A stretch of 64,000 nucleotides of DNA. Source: Paeniglutamicibacter terrestris (GTDB taxonomy: Bacteria > Actinomycetota > Actinomycetes > Actinomycetales > Micrococcaceae). The notes beneath the pieces were generated by a model, which had not been told where the DNA came from, made no database searches, and saw only the letters and a list, made by a program, of their open reading frames with translations. The stretch covers positions 274,795 through 338,794 of the forward strand of contig NZ_JAAWVT010000004.1 in assembly GCF_012271785.1 (NCBI RefSeq), read 5' to 3'. Each line of letters opens with the position of its first letter. Within the stretch, counting starts at the first letter, position 1. Shown in pieces: positions 33,849 to 42,546 of this stretch. Made by a program: the position numbers and the translations under genes.

Positions 33849-35108
33849 TTAGCTCTTGAGCTTGATATCCACCCAGACCAGCCGGTGGTCGCTGCTGGCC
33901 GGAGGCCATGTAGAGACCAGGTCGGCTCCCACCTGACCCGCGGCCGGCCAATAGACCCCGGCATCGCGCACCGGCAGCCCCACCGAGGGCAGAACGTAGT
34001 CCACGCGCAGCACTCCGGTACTCGGGCCGAAGTCGGCGGTGCCCAGCGGATTGTGGGCGGCGGCCAATCGGCGAAGCTCCGGACTGAGCTCCTGAGCCTG
34101 GCTGGCGGGCAGTGGATCAACAAGCAACGGATTTTCCTGCAAGGCGGTAATGGCCGCCGGGTTGGAGCCGCCGGATGCCGCGTCGGAATTCAAGTCGCCC
34201 AGCACCACAAATGTGCTGCCCTTCGCCAGCGGGCCGCGCGCTCCGGCATCGTCATAGATGTATTCACCGGCCCCGTCGGCACCGAGATAGTCGTTCAGCA
34301 GACGGATCTCATCGTGGTTACGGCGCTGGTTGCGTTTTTCACTGCCGTCAAAGACCGGCGGGGTGGGATGCGCGGCGATCACGTGGATTAGCTTGCCATC
34401 CACGGAGATGGGCACATCCCACATGGACTTACTCGGTAAGGGCAGTACCGATTGGATCAGCTCGCCGTAGTAGTCGGTGGGCAGCAAGGAATCTGGCATG
34501 TCCTTCCAGAGGAAGTTCTGGAAGGTGCGAACATGATCGGTGTCAATGGGGTATTTGGAATAGAGCACCATGGCGTACTGACCCTCGAAGTCACCGAAGC
34601 CCAGCGCGTCCCCGGGTCCGCCAATGACGCCATCGGCGTCAAGGTCTGCCCCGCTGGGGATGCCCGTGTTGGAGGGCGCGGTGTAGGTGTACGGGTAATC
34701 GATGGGGTTCGCTCCGCGTTGGGAACGGTTCAGGTAATTGGTATTAAAGTTCTGGGCCGCAGCTCCGGTTGCGTCGTAGTCAAACTCGTTGAGCAACAAC
34801 ACATCCGGCGCATTTCGCTGGATAATCTCGGCCACGGCCTTGGCTTGAGCATCCAAGGGCGTGGACAAGTCCAATGCCAGTTGGCCGGCATTCGGGCGAT
34901 TCAGCGAGGCGTTAAACGTCGATATACGCAGGGATGAGGGGGCCATTAACTCTCGGGAATCCGTGAAGGGCAGCGTCGATACCATCGGTGGTTGCACGAT
35001 GGAGGGTTTCACAGCGCTGAGTGTTTGTGCTTGCGCCGGAACGGCTCCGCTCACCGCGGCCGCCGTGAGGCTTACGGCCAGCAGGGCCTTCAGGATCGAG
35101 TATCGCAC
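33849..35108 (-). CDS. Secreted endonuclease/exonuclease/phosphatase-family protein
   Basis: The protein has 419 residues with a Sec signal peptide (about 1-28, MRYSILKALLAVSLTAAAVSG then AQA). The EEP fold follows: RISTFNASLNRP, DVLLLNEFDYD, FVVLGDLNSD and the C-terminal SDHRLVWVDI. These are the catalytic blocks of extracellular nucleases and phosphatases of the DUF4114/exonuclease type. Extracellular DNA or phosphoester hydrolysis, maybe for phosphate, is a plausible role; the substrate is not known. Confidence 0.88.
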   Translation of the reverse strand: MRYSILKALLAVSLTAAAVSGAVPAQAQTLSAVKPSIVQPPMVSTLPFTDSRELMAPSSLRISTFNASLNRPNAGQLALDLSTPLDAQAKAVAEIIQRNAPDVLLLNEFDYDATGAAAQNFNTNYLNRSQRGANPIDYPYTYTAPSNTGIPSGADLDADGVIGGPGDALGFGDFEGQYAMVLYSKYPIDTDHVRTFQNFLWKDMPDSLLPTDYYGELIQSVLPLPSKSMWDVPISVDGKLIHVIAAHPTPPVFDGSEKRNQRRNHDEIRLLNDYLGADGAGEYIYDDAGARGPLAKGSTFVVLGDLNSDAASGGSNPAAITALQENPLLVDPLPASQAQELSPELRRLAAAHNPLGTADFGPSTGVLRVDYVLPSVGLPVRDAGVYWPAAGQVGADLVSTWPPASSDHRLVWVDIKLKS

Positions 35109-35207
35109 GCTCCCACACTAAGGCGCTCAAGCTACGTTCCGGTAGGTTTGGGATTACTCAACCTGTGGGTTTTTCTTCCGGCGCAATACCCTCAGCCGCT
35201 GCGGCAC

Positions 35208-36869
35208 CTATTTGCGCACGTGCGCTGCCTTGCGATTGGCCTCAAGAATTTCCTGCATGTAGGGGGCTCGAACGTCCGCAGAAATGCGGCAATCCACCAG
35301 GAAGACTCCGCGCGCCCCCTCGGTGACCCAACGATCCAGCTCTGCCAGATCCTCCAGGGCGCGCACCTTAGTTGCCCGTGCACCCAGCCCGCGAGCCACC
35401 GCGGCAAAGTCGACCTCGGGGATCAGCATGGGCTCCTCGTGCAAGCCGATGGATCCATACTGGTGAATTTCTGCCCCATAGGCAGCGTCGTTGTAGATGA
35501 CGATGATGCCACTGCGCACGGTGCGGATAACAGATTCCAGGTCGGCCAGGCCCATCAGGAAGCCGCCATCACCGCTGGCCAGAACGACCGTCGAATCCGG
35601 CGCAGCCACACCCGCACCCACCGCGGAGGCCAGACCCAGCCCAATGCTCTGGTAGGCGGTTCCCACCATGCTCAGGGCATGTGGCCCCGGGACATCCCAG
35701 TACATCGGACCCCATCCGATGAAGTGGCCACCGTCCTGCACCACCACGCGGTCCGCCGGGATAATGGTGTTCAGGATGCGAGCCACCGCGCGTGGATCCA
35801 GCAGGCCGTCCGCGGCGATCGGGTCACCCGGAGCATGATCGTTGATCCGCGTGAGCCGCGGGGCCACAGAATCCACCCACCGGTTTCCGGGAGCGCGTTC
35901 GGTCAGCTGCTGGAGCAGTCCCTGAACAACGGCAGAAACATCGCCCCGCACGAAGGTATCAACGCGAGGATTAGTCGGAGCCGGGGCAACATCAACCTGA
36001 AGGATGTGGGCTGATGCATTCAGCAGATCGCCGAATCGCATGGTGAATTGATTCAGTGATGCCCCGAGGACCAGCACCACGTCCGCCTCATGGATCAGGG
36101 CGGCGGTTTCGGCCGAGGAGAATCCACCGGTAATACCCAGGTCCCCTCGGCGATTGGTCAGCAGATTCGGCGCCAGTGCGGTGCTTGAGCTCAGCGCCCC
36201 GAGTGAATCGGCGAGCGCGGTGATGGCTTGGGCCGCGTTCGAGAGGCGAGCACCGCGGCCGTAAATCACCAGTGGACGCTTGGCCTCATTCAGCGCGGCG
36301 GCGGCTCGAGTCACTAGCTGATTATCGACGCTCTGGTAGCTGGGTTCGTGCTGGAAGTCGGCCAGCGAAATCTGCGATTCCTCGGCAGCTTCGTCGGCGA
36401 CGATGTCATAGGGAATCGAGATGACCACAGCCGTGCGTTCCCGCAGCGCGTAGGCAACCGCGGCAAAGGTGGTGGCCATCGGGGATTGCGCGTCAATGAC
36501 AAAGGTTGTCGCTCCGACGGCGTTGTTGATGGCTGTCTGGTCAATATCCCAGCCTCTGGCGCCGGTGGAGGGCTGGTCCCCGGTGAGGAGAACCAGCGGA
36601 ACTCGCGCCTTGGCGGCTTCGGCCAGTGGGGTGATGGCGTTGCTAAACCCGGCACCGTAGGTGGTGGTAGCGATCGCCAGCTTTCCGGTGATCCGGTAGT
36701 AGGCATCCGCGGCGCTGACGGCCGCGGATTCGTGGCGAACGGCGGTGAAACCGAACCCCGAACGCACGGCGGCGTCAAGGAAGTGGGCATTGCCATTTCC
36801 CATGACGCCGAAGATTTCGGAGGTGCAGGTTAAAAGGGCGCGGGAAACGGCAGCAGAAACTGAAGACAT
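35208..36869 (-). CDS. Thiamine-pyrophosphate enzyme, acetolactate synthase-like
   Basis: The protein has 553 residues with the three TPP domains. The N-domain has the activating glutamate in VRHESAAVSAADAYYR and GAGFSNAITPLAEA; the central domain follows; the C-domain has VLASGDGGFLMGLADLESVIR and YNDAAYGAEIH (GDG...N motif). This is the IlvB-like family, but no small subunit or partner gene is nearby. Decarboxylases and sulfoacetaldehyde-type enzymes share the fold, so the substrate is open. The start is ATG 36869; an ATG 12 codons earlier is possible. Confidence 0.88.
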   Translation of the reverse strand: MSSVSAAVSRALLTCTSEIFGVMGNGNAHFLDAAVRSGFGFTAVRHESAAVSAADAYYRITGKLAIATTTYGAGFSNAITPLAEAAKARVPLVLLTGDQPSTGARGWDIDQTAINNAVGATTFVIDAQSPMATTFAAVAYALRERTAVVISIPYDIVADEAAEESQISLADFQHEPSYQSVDNQLVTRAAAALNEAKRPLVIYGRGARLSNAAQAITALADSLGALSSSTALAPNLLTNRRGDLGITGGFSSAETAALIHEADVVLVLGASLNQFTMRFGDLLNASAHILQVDVAPAPTNPRVDTFVRGDVSAVVQGLLQQLTERAPGNRWVDSVAPRLTRINDHAPGDPIAADGLLDPRAVARILNTIIPADRVVVQDGGHFIGWGPMYWDVPGPHALSMVGTAYQSIGLGLASAVGAGVAAPDSTVVLASGDGGFLMGLADLESVIRTVRSGIIVIYNDAAYGAEIHQYGSIGLHEEPMLIPEVDFAAVARGLGARATKVRALEDLAELDRWVTEGARGVFLVDCRISADVRAPYMQEILEANRKAAHVRK

Positions 36870-37122
36870 TTTTGAGACTTTCGAATGCAGCAAATAAAAG
36901 GCCATATTCGTCTTCGGGCGATCCGCCCGGATTTCGCCCATTTTTAGAGCGACGGCCAGAACTTCAGAAACGTTCCGCCTGACGCATCAACAATAACCGC
37001 GCCACCGTGTGATGCGCAACACCAATTGTAACAAGACGCGTACAGGAGAGGGTCATAGGACACGGCGAGCCGCTTAGAGGAGGCGCCCTCGCCACCCCCA
37101 CAAGCCTTCCCGCCCGAGCTCG

Positions 37123-37151
37123 TTGACACACCGACTAGTTAGACATACAGT
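37123..37151 (+). promoter_or_regulatory. Promoter of the padR operon (leaderless)
   Basis: A consensus -35 TTGACA and a -10 TACAGT are 17 bp apart. The -10 ends 6 bases before the ATG at 37158, so the message is probably leaderless. Confidence 0.8.
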
Positions 37152-37154
37152 CTA
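37140..37154. promoter_or_regulatory. PadR operator overlapping the -10 box
   Basis: TAGAC and GTCTA flank ATACA; a larger imperfect repeat with CTAGT extends it on both sides. It covers the -10 box and the transcription start, the expected site for PadR autorepression. Confidence 0.7.
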
Positions 37155-37157
37155 GTT

Positions 37158-37511
37158 ATGTCCACCAACCTTCCCCAAGCAACCGAAGTTGCCGACTGGC
37201 CAAGCGACTGGCTCCGCGCCGCACTCGGGCTATGCACCCTGCAAGCCCTTGAAGCCGGGCCCACCTACGGATACGCCATCATCGCGGAACTAGCCGAGGC
37301 GGGACTGGGGAAAGTGAAGGGCGGAACGCTCTACCCGCTACTGACTCGCTTCGAAACCGCCGGCTGGCTCGAGGTCGAATGGCGACCGGGCGAGGGCGGA
37401 CCGGGGCGCAAGTTCTTCGCACTCACCGAGCTCGGCCGCTCCGAACTGGGCCGCCAACGCACAGCCTGGAACGCCTTCACATCCATCACCACTACATTTC
37501 TCGCCAAGTAA
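37158..37511 (+). CDS. PadR-family transcriptional regulator
   Basis: This 117-residue winged helix has LGLCTLQALEAGPTYGYAIIAELAEAGLG, then KGGTLYPLLTRFETAGWLEVEW, the PadR pattern. It opens a two-gene unit with a membrane protein 26 bp downstream; PadR plus a DUF1700-like membrane partner is a common pair in actinobacteria. The promoter and an operator overlapping it are visible. It is divergent from the TPP enzyme gene, which it might also control. Confidence 0.93.
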   Translation: MSTNLPQATEVADWPSDWLRAALGLCTLQALEAGPTYGYAIIAELAEAGLGKVKGGTLYPLLTRFETAGWLEVEWRPGEGGPGRKFFALTELGRSELGRQRTAWNAFTSITTTFLAK

Positions 37512-37536
37512 GCAGCAAAAGCACAAGGGAGCAACC

Positions 37537-38253
37537 ATGATCACCACCAAAGACCAGAAATGGATCGACACTCTTATTCTCGAGCTGCGTCTGCGCGATG
37601 TCAGCGGCGCGCGAATCGGCGATGCCATCGCCAGCGTGAAGGAGTTTCTCACAGACTCTGGCGAAGAGGCTCAGCTGGCATTCGGCACACCTGCCGAATA
37701 TGCCCAGAGTCTCGACCTGTCATCCGTCGCTGAGACCGTCTCTCTTCGCGGGACTATCTTGCGTTCAAGCATTGGGGTCCTGGCATTTCTTGCCTTCGCG
37801 CAAGCCATCGTGCCATGGCTCGATGATGAAAAGTTCGCCGTAGGCGTCCTGCAGCTCATCTTGCTATCGGTGCCCGTGCTCGCGGTCCTTTGCCTGCCGT
37901 TGTTCTTGGAGAAACTGCTCCGCAACTTCTGGCTTCTAGCTCTACTTTTCGGAGTCTGCATTACTTCCGGCATCTTTGCGGCCATCACTGCCCCGAGAGA
38001 TCAAGGCAACGCCTGGCTGTTGGTAAATCCCGCAGTGGTGCTGATCGTGAGCTCAGTGCTGATGATAGCCGTCTCCATCGCGGGAACCATCGACGCCATG
38101 AATATCAAAAATGACACGATTCGCGAACCCTTGGAGGCTTCGGCGACGAGTCGAAAAAACGAAAAGACCTCGCGGATCACCGGCGTTCTTGTCGCGTGGA
38201 TGTTCCCGATCTTTGCCTTGATCTTCCTCGGCCTCGATCTCTTGATCCGCTAG
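37537..38253 (+). CDS. Membrane protein paired with PadR (DUF1700/HAAS-like)
   Basis: The protein has 238 residues. The N-terminal 80 residues are soluble and helical (WIDTLILELRLRDVSGARIGDAI), matching the HAAS/DUF1700 signal domain; then about five membrane helices follow. The ribosome site AGGGAG lies just before the ATG. PadR-linked proteins of this type are often stress-responsive, but the function is unknown. Confidence 0.82.
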   Translation: MITTKDQKWIDTLILELRLRDVSGARIGDAIASVKEFLTDSGEEAQLAFGTPAEYAQSLDLSSVAETVSLRGTILRSSIGVLAFLAFAQAIVPWLDDEKFAVGVLQLILLSVPVLAVLCLPLFLEKLLRNFWLLALLFGVCITSGIFAAITAPRDQGNAWLLVNPAVVLIVSSVLMIAVSIAGTIDAMNIKNDTIREPLEASATSRKNEKTSRITGVLVAWMFPIFALIFLGLDLLIR

Positions 38254-38344
38254 AAATCCCGCGTAACACCGGGAATCTCAGCTCAGCTGGCGATCAGCCC
38301 GAAGCATATCGGGCACGTCCACACGATAGGCACTCAACCATTAA

Positions 38345-38393
38345 ACAGAAAGCGGTTCCGGACTGTATTTCTACAGTCCGGAACCGCTTTTCT
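38345..38393. terminator. Bidirectional terminator
   Basis: A stem of about 20 bp (core AAGCGGTTCCGGACTGTA and complement) with a TTTC loop is flanked by A and T runs. It ends the padR unit on the plus strand and tRNA-Lys on the minus strand. Confidence 0.9.
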
Positions 38394-38394
38394 G

Positions 38395-38467
38395 TGCGCC
38401 CTGCGGGGGTCGAACCCGCGACCAATGGATTAAAAGTCCAGTGCTCTACCAACTGAGCTAAAGGCGC
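38395..38467 (-). tRNA. tRNA-Lys (TTT)
   Basis: This is a 73-nt cloverleaf. Acceptor GCGCCTT pairs with AGGGCGC, the D-arm is GCTCAGTTGGTAGAGC, the anticodon loop CTTTTAA gives TTT, and the T-arm is GCGGGTTCGACCCCCGC. Confidence 0.97.
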
Positions 38468-38638
38468 ATCGGCACTTGGCCAACACCAATATTAGCGGAA
38501 AATCGGAGCCCGTCTTGACACCCCGCCGAAAATGTCCGGTATTTGAACAATCGACGTCCATCCCGTCTCCAACCTTCGCAGTTCGCCTACGGCACCACGA
38601 TGAGCAAGTATCCAGCTCGGCGGAGTATTCTCGAGCCC

Positions 38639-39298
38639 ATGAAGGGCCATCCAGCTACAACTCCCCCGGCAAGTACATTCCGACACCACAAACCCAAACC
38701 TTTTGCACCCATGGACTTCGATCCATTTGAGGGCGGTGCGGATCCCGCACGAATTTCCGAGGCCGCACACCTTTCCGCCCATGCCCTGGTGCAGGCGGGA
38801 AAAAACAACGATGACCCGGAGGTGCGCGGACGATTGGTCCGTCTAGCCGAGGACGAAGGCCTAGAAGTCATTGCCGAGCTTTGGGCCAACGCCCCGGCAC
38901 GTTCACTTCCCGGAGCCCTCTGGCGCCTCTACGCCATCCGCGCAGCCACCATGAACAATCCGGCCGCCATGGCCTCGTTTTTTGCCTCGGGAGCGCTCCA
39001 GGCGCAGGCTGAGCGCGTGGTTGCCGGCGCTGCAGAGCCGCCGGGTGCCGAGGAACTGTGCGAAATGACCAGTTCTATCCTTACCGGAGCCTTTGACGGT
39101 GCTTTTGATGTTGCGCTCGAGCGCACTGCCGCCTACTGCCGCGTCATCGCGCTCGGCCAAGCGGAACAGGCCGATGCCGCAGAACTTTCCCACACCGAGA
39201 GGGCCACACTGATGACGTCGCGTGCGCTCGCCCTGGTCAAAACGGCCGAGGACCTAGAAGCATCGGCTCTATCGTGGCGACGTGGAGAACTGGACTGA
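38639..39298 (+). CDS. Conserved actinobacterial protein of unknown function
   Basis: I do not recognise this 219-residue protein. The start is probably ATG 38639 (MKGHPATTPPASTFRHHKPK). The first 40 residues look disordered, then comes an all-helical domain rich in Ala, Glu and Leu (SEAAHLSAHALVQAGKNNDD, EVIAELWANAPARSLPGALWRLYA). There is no membrane helix. A TATTCT box 8 bases upstream suggests leaderless transcription. Position between tRNA-Lys and the Pit operon gives no clear hint. Confidence 0.75.
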   Translation: MKGHPATTPPASTFRHHKPKPFAPMDFDPFEGGADPARISEAAHLSAHALVQAGKNNDDPEVRGRLVRLAEDEGLEVIAELWANAPARSLPGALWRLYAIRAATMNNPAAMASFFASGALQAQAERVVAGAAEPPGAEELCEMTSSILTGAFDGAFDVALERTAAYCRVIALGQAEQADAAELSHTERATLMTSRALALVKTAEDLEASALSWRRGELD

Positions 39299-39374
39299 GA
39301 TCTCCTTCACGCCGAGGGCGAATAGGAGCCCCCGGTGTTGACAGCGGTAGCTCTCTTCTAGAAAACTAGAGGCA

Positions 39375-39460
39375 CGATGCCGGACCGCGGCAGCCCCGGG
39401 CTCCAACTTTCAGCCGCTACGAGCGGCCTTCCGCCGAGAGGCGCTCCCGGTTCGGCATCG
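39375..39460 (+). ncRNA. Candidate structured leader RNA upstream of DUF47-pit
   Basis: A 13-bp helix (CGATGCCGGACCG at 39375-39387 with CGGTTCGGCATCG at 39448-39460, one G-U pair) closes a loop that holds three hairpins. These are AGCC/GGCT with bulge and flank (39389-39404), GCCGCT-ACG-AGCGGC (39413-39427, 6 bp perfect), and CGCC-GAGA-GGCG (39432-39443, a GNRA tetraloop). A consensus -35 TTGACA lies at 39338-39343, with a TAGAAA -10 candidate near 39359, so transcription could begin just before the closing helix. It may be a leader element, a riboswitch-like aptamer, or a free small RNA. I cannot match it to a known class. Confidence 0.45.
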
Positions 39461-39590
39461 GCTAACTACTTTCCCCTCCCCCAAACTGAACACGGGGAGA
39501 ACTCTGAAGCGCCGAGCGCCGAACTTGTTAACCTTGATTGCGTAAACTGTTCTCCGTCCCGCTCTTCCAATTCCATCCGGTGGTTGCTAC

Positions 39591-40205
39591 GTGAAGTTAA
39601 GATTGTTCCCTTCGGACACGCGTGGGCTAGAGCTTCTGCAAAAGCTGGCCGCCGAGGTCAAAATCTGCGTTGAGGTGCTCTCGGAAATGCTCGGTTCCAG
39701 CGAGGATCGCACCGAACACCTTGAGGCGCTGAGCGCCGCCGAAATCAGGACCACGGATCTGCACTATGCGGTGCTGACTCACCTGCGCACCAGTTACGTC
39801 AACCCGCTGCCGCGCGAGGACATCTACACCTTTTCTCGACTCCTCAACGAAGCCGTCGAGCAGCTGGTAGCCGCTGGAGGGCTGATTTCGCACCTGGGGA
39901 ATCTGGTTCTTTCCCATCACGCCGCCGACCAGCTCGAGCTCATCGGACGGCAAGCGGAACTGACCACCAGCGCTCTGTGCAATCTTCAGCAGCTTGATGA
40001 TCTGGAAGATCTCTGGCTGGATCTGGTGCGCGTCTCTAAACGGGCCCACCGCACACACAACACCTGGCTGGGCGAGATCAGCGATTTGAACAAGGCGAGC
40101 GCCATCATCCGCCACCGTTCGATCGCCGACCAGTTCATGGCTTCGGTGCAGTCGCAGCGCGCCATCGCCGACCACCTGGGTCGCGTCCTAGTCAAGGAAT
40201 CCTGA
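39591..40205 (+). CDS. DUF47/PhoU-like Pit accessory protein
   Basis: The protein has 204 residues and a GTG start. It is an all-helical PhoU-like DUF47 protein: FPSDTRGLELLQKLAAEVKI near the N-terminus, then LRTSYVNPLPREDIYTFSRLLN, and the C-terminal SIADQFMASVQSQRAIADHLG. DUF47 proteins sit next to Pit phosphate transporters and modulate them. The pit gene starts 7 bp after the stop codon. The candidate structured RNA lies in its 290-bp upstream gap. Confidence 0.92.
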   Translation: MKLRLFPSDTRGLELLQKLAAEVKICVEVLSEMLGSSEDRTEHLEALSAAEIRTTDLHYAVLTHLRTSYVNPLPREDIYTFSRLLNEAVEQLVAAGGLISHLGNLVLSHHAADQLELIGRQAELTTSALCNLQQLDDLEDLWLDLVRVSKRAHRTHNTWLGEISDLNKASAIIRHRSIADQFMASVQSQRAIADHLGRVLVKES

Positions 40206-40212
40206 GCCGCAC

Positions 40213-41238
40213 GTGGTTACTGGCCAATCTTTTTTGATGGTCGTGGTGCTCGTTTGCATCTGCGCCTTCGCCTTCCTCAACGGATTCCGAGATGCCTCGA
40301 ACTCTGTGGCCGTTGCTGTCCGCAATAAGGCGCTGACCCCGAGCATTGCTGTCCTTGTCGCCGCATTCTTCACCTTTGTTGGCACCATGCTTTCGACAAG
40401 TTTTGGTGTGTACCTGATCTCCACCGTGGAGCTCGCCCTACCCAACGGAACGCACGGACTGACCCTGTTACTCTCCGGATTGCTTGCAGGCGGCGCTTGG
40501 GGGCTGCTGTGTTGGTGGCGCGGATTACCCATGTCCTCAACACATTCCCTGGTTGCCGGGCTGGCCGGGGCCAGTGGCGCCTCGGCCTTGATGGGGGACG
40601 AAACGATGCACGGTGCCTGGCGGATGCTCGCTGGCGGCGTCCTTTTGCCGCTGCTCATCACTCCGCTACTGGCCTTCGCGCTGTCTTACCTTTTGGTGAT
40701 ACCCGCAACCTGGATGATGCGCCATTCGAGTTCCTCGGACGTCAACGGCATCTCCAGGGCCGGACAGTCAATTGCCGCATGCGCCGTGGCGCTGGGTCAC
40801 GGAATGCAGGACGGGCAGCGCACCGGCGCAATGCTGACCTTGGCCCTGGTCACGGCCGGCGCCGCCCATCCGGACGGCATCATGCTGGGCCCCCAATTGG
40901 TCGGAGCCCTCTGCCTGTCGGCCGGCGTCCTCTTTGGCGGCTGGCGCATTGCCCACACCATCGCCTACCGGCTGGTGAGCATGGACCCGCTGCGCGGAAT
41001 GGTGGCACAATCCGTCTCCGCGGTCATGCTCTTCGTCGGCGCCATGCTCATCCACCTGCCCATCTCCACCACCCAGGCCGTCACCAGCTCGATTGTGGGC
41101 GCAGGTTCCAACCAACCCTTTGAATCGGTCATGTGGCTGCATGTGCGCCGCGTACTGCGCCACTGGCTGGCCACCCCCGTAGTGTGTGTCCTAGCCGGCG
41201 GAACGCTGTTCCTGGCCATGCACCCACTGTTGAGCTAA
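40213..41238 (+). CDS. pit: Pit-family inorganic phosphate transporter
   Basis: The protein has 341 residues and about ten membrane helices. Both Pit signature blocks are visible: FAFLNGFRDASNSVAVAVRNKAL near the N-terminus and AVALGHGMQDGQRTGAM in the second half. It imports phosphate or metal-phosphate by proton symport with low affinity. The GTG start follows the DUF47 stop by 7 bp. Its stop overlaps that of the convergent Ldh-type gene by 4 bp. Confidence 0.94.
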   Translation: MVTGQSFLMVVVLVCICAFAFLNGFRDASNSVAVAVRNKALTPSIAVLVAAFFTFVGTMLSTSFGVYLISTVELALPNGTHGLTLLLSGLLAGGAWGLLCWWRGLPMSSTHSLVAGLAGASGASALMGDETMHGAWRMLAGGVLLPLLITPLLAFALSYLLVIPATWMMRHSSSSDVNGISRAGQSIAACAVALGHGMQDGQRTGAMLTLALVTAGAAHPDGIMLGPQLVGALCLSAGVLFGGWRIAHTIAYRLVSMDPLRGMVAQSVSAVMLFVGAMLIHLPISTTQAVTSSIVGAGSNQPFESVMWLHVRRVLRHWLATPVVCVLAGGTLFLAMHPLLS

Positions 41239-42266
41239 GGAACTCGGAGCGCTTCGGGCATCGGCAAGCGAAGCGCCGTGGCGATCCTTTCCAGTTCCGA
41301 CCAGGTTCGCGCGTTCACGGTGATCGAGGATTGCTGAGGATCGTTGCCCTCCGGCACGCGCCCTTCCCCGGGCACCCGGATTGGCCCACCGCCTTCGGCC
41401 GGTTCCGCGGACTTCACATGGGCGATGAACTCCTCCACCTGCGCGGTGAAATCGTCAAGCTCACGCAGCTGTGCCACATCGATTCCGATGATCAGGGTTC
41501 CCTGGGCATCGGCCGATGGCCGTTCCGAAACCGTCGCTGAGCCAGAAAGTGCCCCGCCCAGTGCCTCGACGAGCAGTGAAAGCCCAAATCCTTTAAAGCC
41601 CCCAAAGGGCTTCAACAGCCCGTCGGGGGTCACCCATTCGTCTGGCAGCTCGGTGCCACGGTCCCGCTCCTCGGCCAGTCGGCCGCTGGCCACGGAGCTG
41701 GTGGCGAAGTCGATTACCAGGTGCGGGGAAAGCGCGCGTGGGACTCCCGCGGCGATTGGGTTGGTGGACAGTCTGGCCCGGGTACCACCGGGCGGCACCA
41801 CCACCTGTCCGGCACCATTGTTGTTTCCGAAGATGAGGGTGGCCACACCGGCTTGGGCCGCTTCCTCGCAGAATGGAGCCAACCGTCCGGCGTACTCGCT
41901 GTTGCGCACCGCCACCGCGGATATCCCGTAGGCCTTGGCACGGGTGATGGCCAGCGCCGTGGCGTCACGCAGCGCCAGGTGCCCGTAGGTGCCGTTTCCG
42001 TTGATCCGCAGTAGGGAGCCGGTATCAAGCTCGATCGATGCCTGCGCCGCGGGCTTCGCATAGCCACTCAGCGCGCGGTCCACATACTCGGGAAGCCGAC
42101 GCATGCCGTGTGAGGGGTGCTGGGCCAGTTCGGAATCGATGAGCTGATCCGCCATGTAGGCGGCGTCCTGCGCGGAGGCACCGACCGCACTCATGGCCTC
42201 GAGCACCAAATCGTGCAGCGCCGCCGTGGTGCTGGTGTATTGCAGCGCGGGAGATTGACGGTTCAC
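41235..42266 (-). CDS. Malate/L-lactate dehydrogenase-family oxidoreductase (Ldh_2)
   Basis: The protein has 343 residues. The Ldh_2/YlbC family pattern includes SELAQHPSHGMRRLPEYVDRAL near the N-terminus, VAVRNSEYAGRLAPFCEEAAQAG, STNPIAAGVPR and PFGGFKGFGLSLLVEALGGALSG. Members reduce or oxidise 2-keto or imino acids with NAD(P), and the substrate is unknown here. The start is GTG 42266, with GAAGGA about 7 bases upstream; the longer open frame is not used. Confidence 0.88.
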   Translation of the reverse strand: MNRQSPALQYTSTTAALHDLVLEAMSAVGASAQDAAYMADQLIDSELAQHPSHGMRRLPEYVDRALSGYAKPAAQASIELDTGSLLRINGNGTYGHLALRDATALAITRAKAYGISAVAVRNSEYAGRLAPFCEEAAQAGVATLIFGNNNGAGQVVVPPGGTRARLSTNPIAAGVPRALSPHLVIDFATSSVASGRLAEERDRGTELPDEWVTPDGLLKPFGGFKGFGLSLLVEALGGALSGSATVSERPSADAQGTLIIGIDVAQLRELDDFTAQVEEFIAHVKSAEPAEGGGPIRVPGEGRVPEGNDPQQSSITVNARTWSELERIATALRLPMPEALRVP

Positions 42267-42390
42267 GTGGCGTCCTTCGTTCTGGGATTTGTAACTGGTT
42301 TCCCAGCCTACCCGCGCCTCCCCGGCCGCCGGCTCCGAGGTTAGGTGCCCGCTCACGCTGCCTGGCCATCAGCCCAAGGCGCTTAAACGC

Positions 42391-42440
42391 AGCAACGGCA
42401 GAACCTGTCGCGAATAACTCGCGTGTGGTTCCGCCGTTGC
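42391..42440 (-). terminator. Probable terminator of the pst operon
   Basis: Arms GCAACGGCAGAACC and GGTTCCGCCGTTGC (one mismatch in 14) surround 22 bases, about 105 bp after pstB on the minus strand, followed by TGCGTTT. This is only weakly T-rich. Confidence 0.5.
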
Positions 42441-42546
42441 GATCCCCCTCCAGGGATCCCCGGAAGATCCCCCTTCCGGTACCGCCGCCGCGACCAATCA
42501 GGTCCCGTCGGCGAATTCTTGTGGTGCCCTGCGCACCTGGCAGGTG

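Noticed and set aside
39377..39673. Open frame of 98 codons in the DUF47 leader
   Set aside because: No ribosome site, Pro/Gly/Ser-rich chance composition, and it runs into the real DUF47 gene in another frame.
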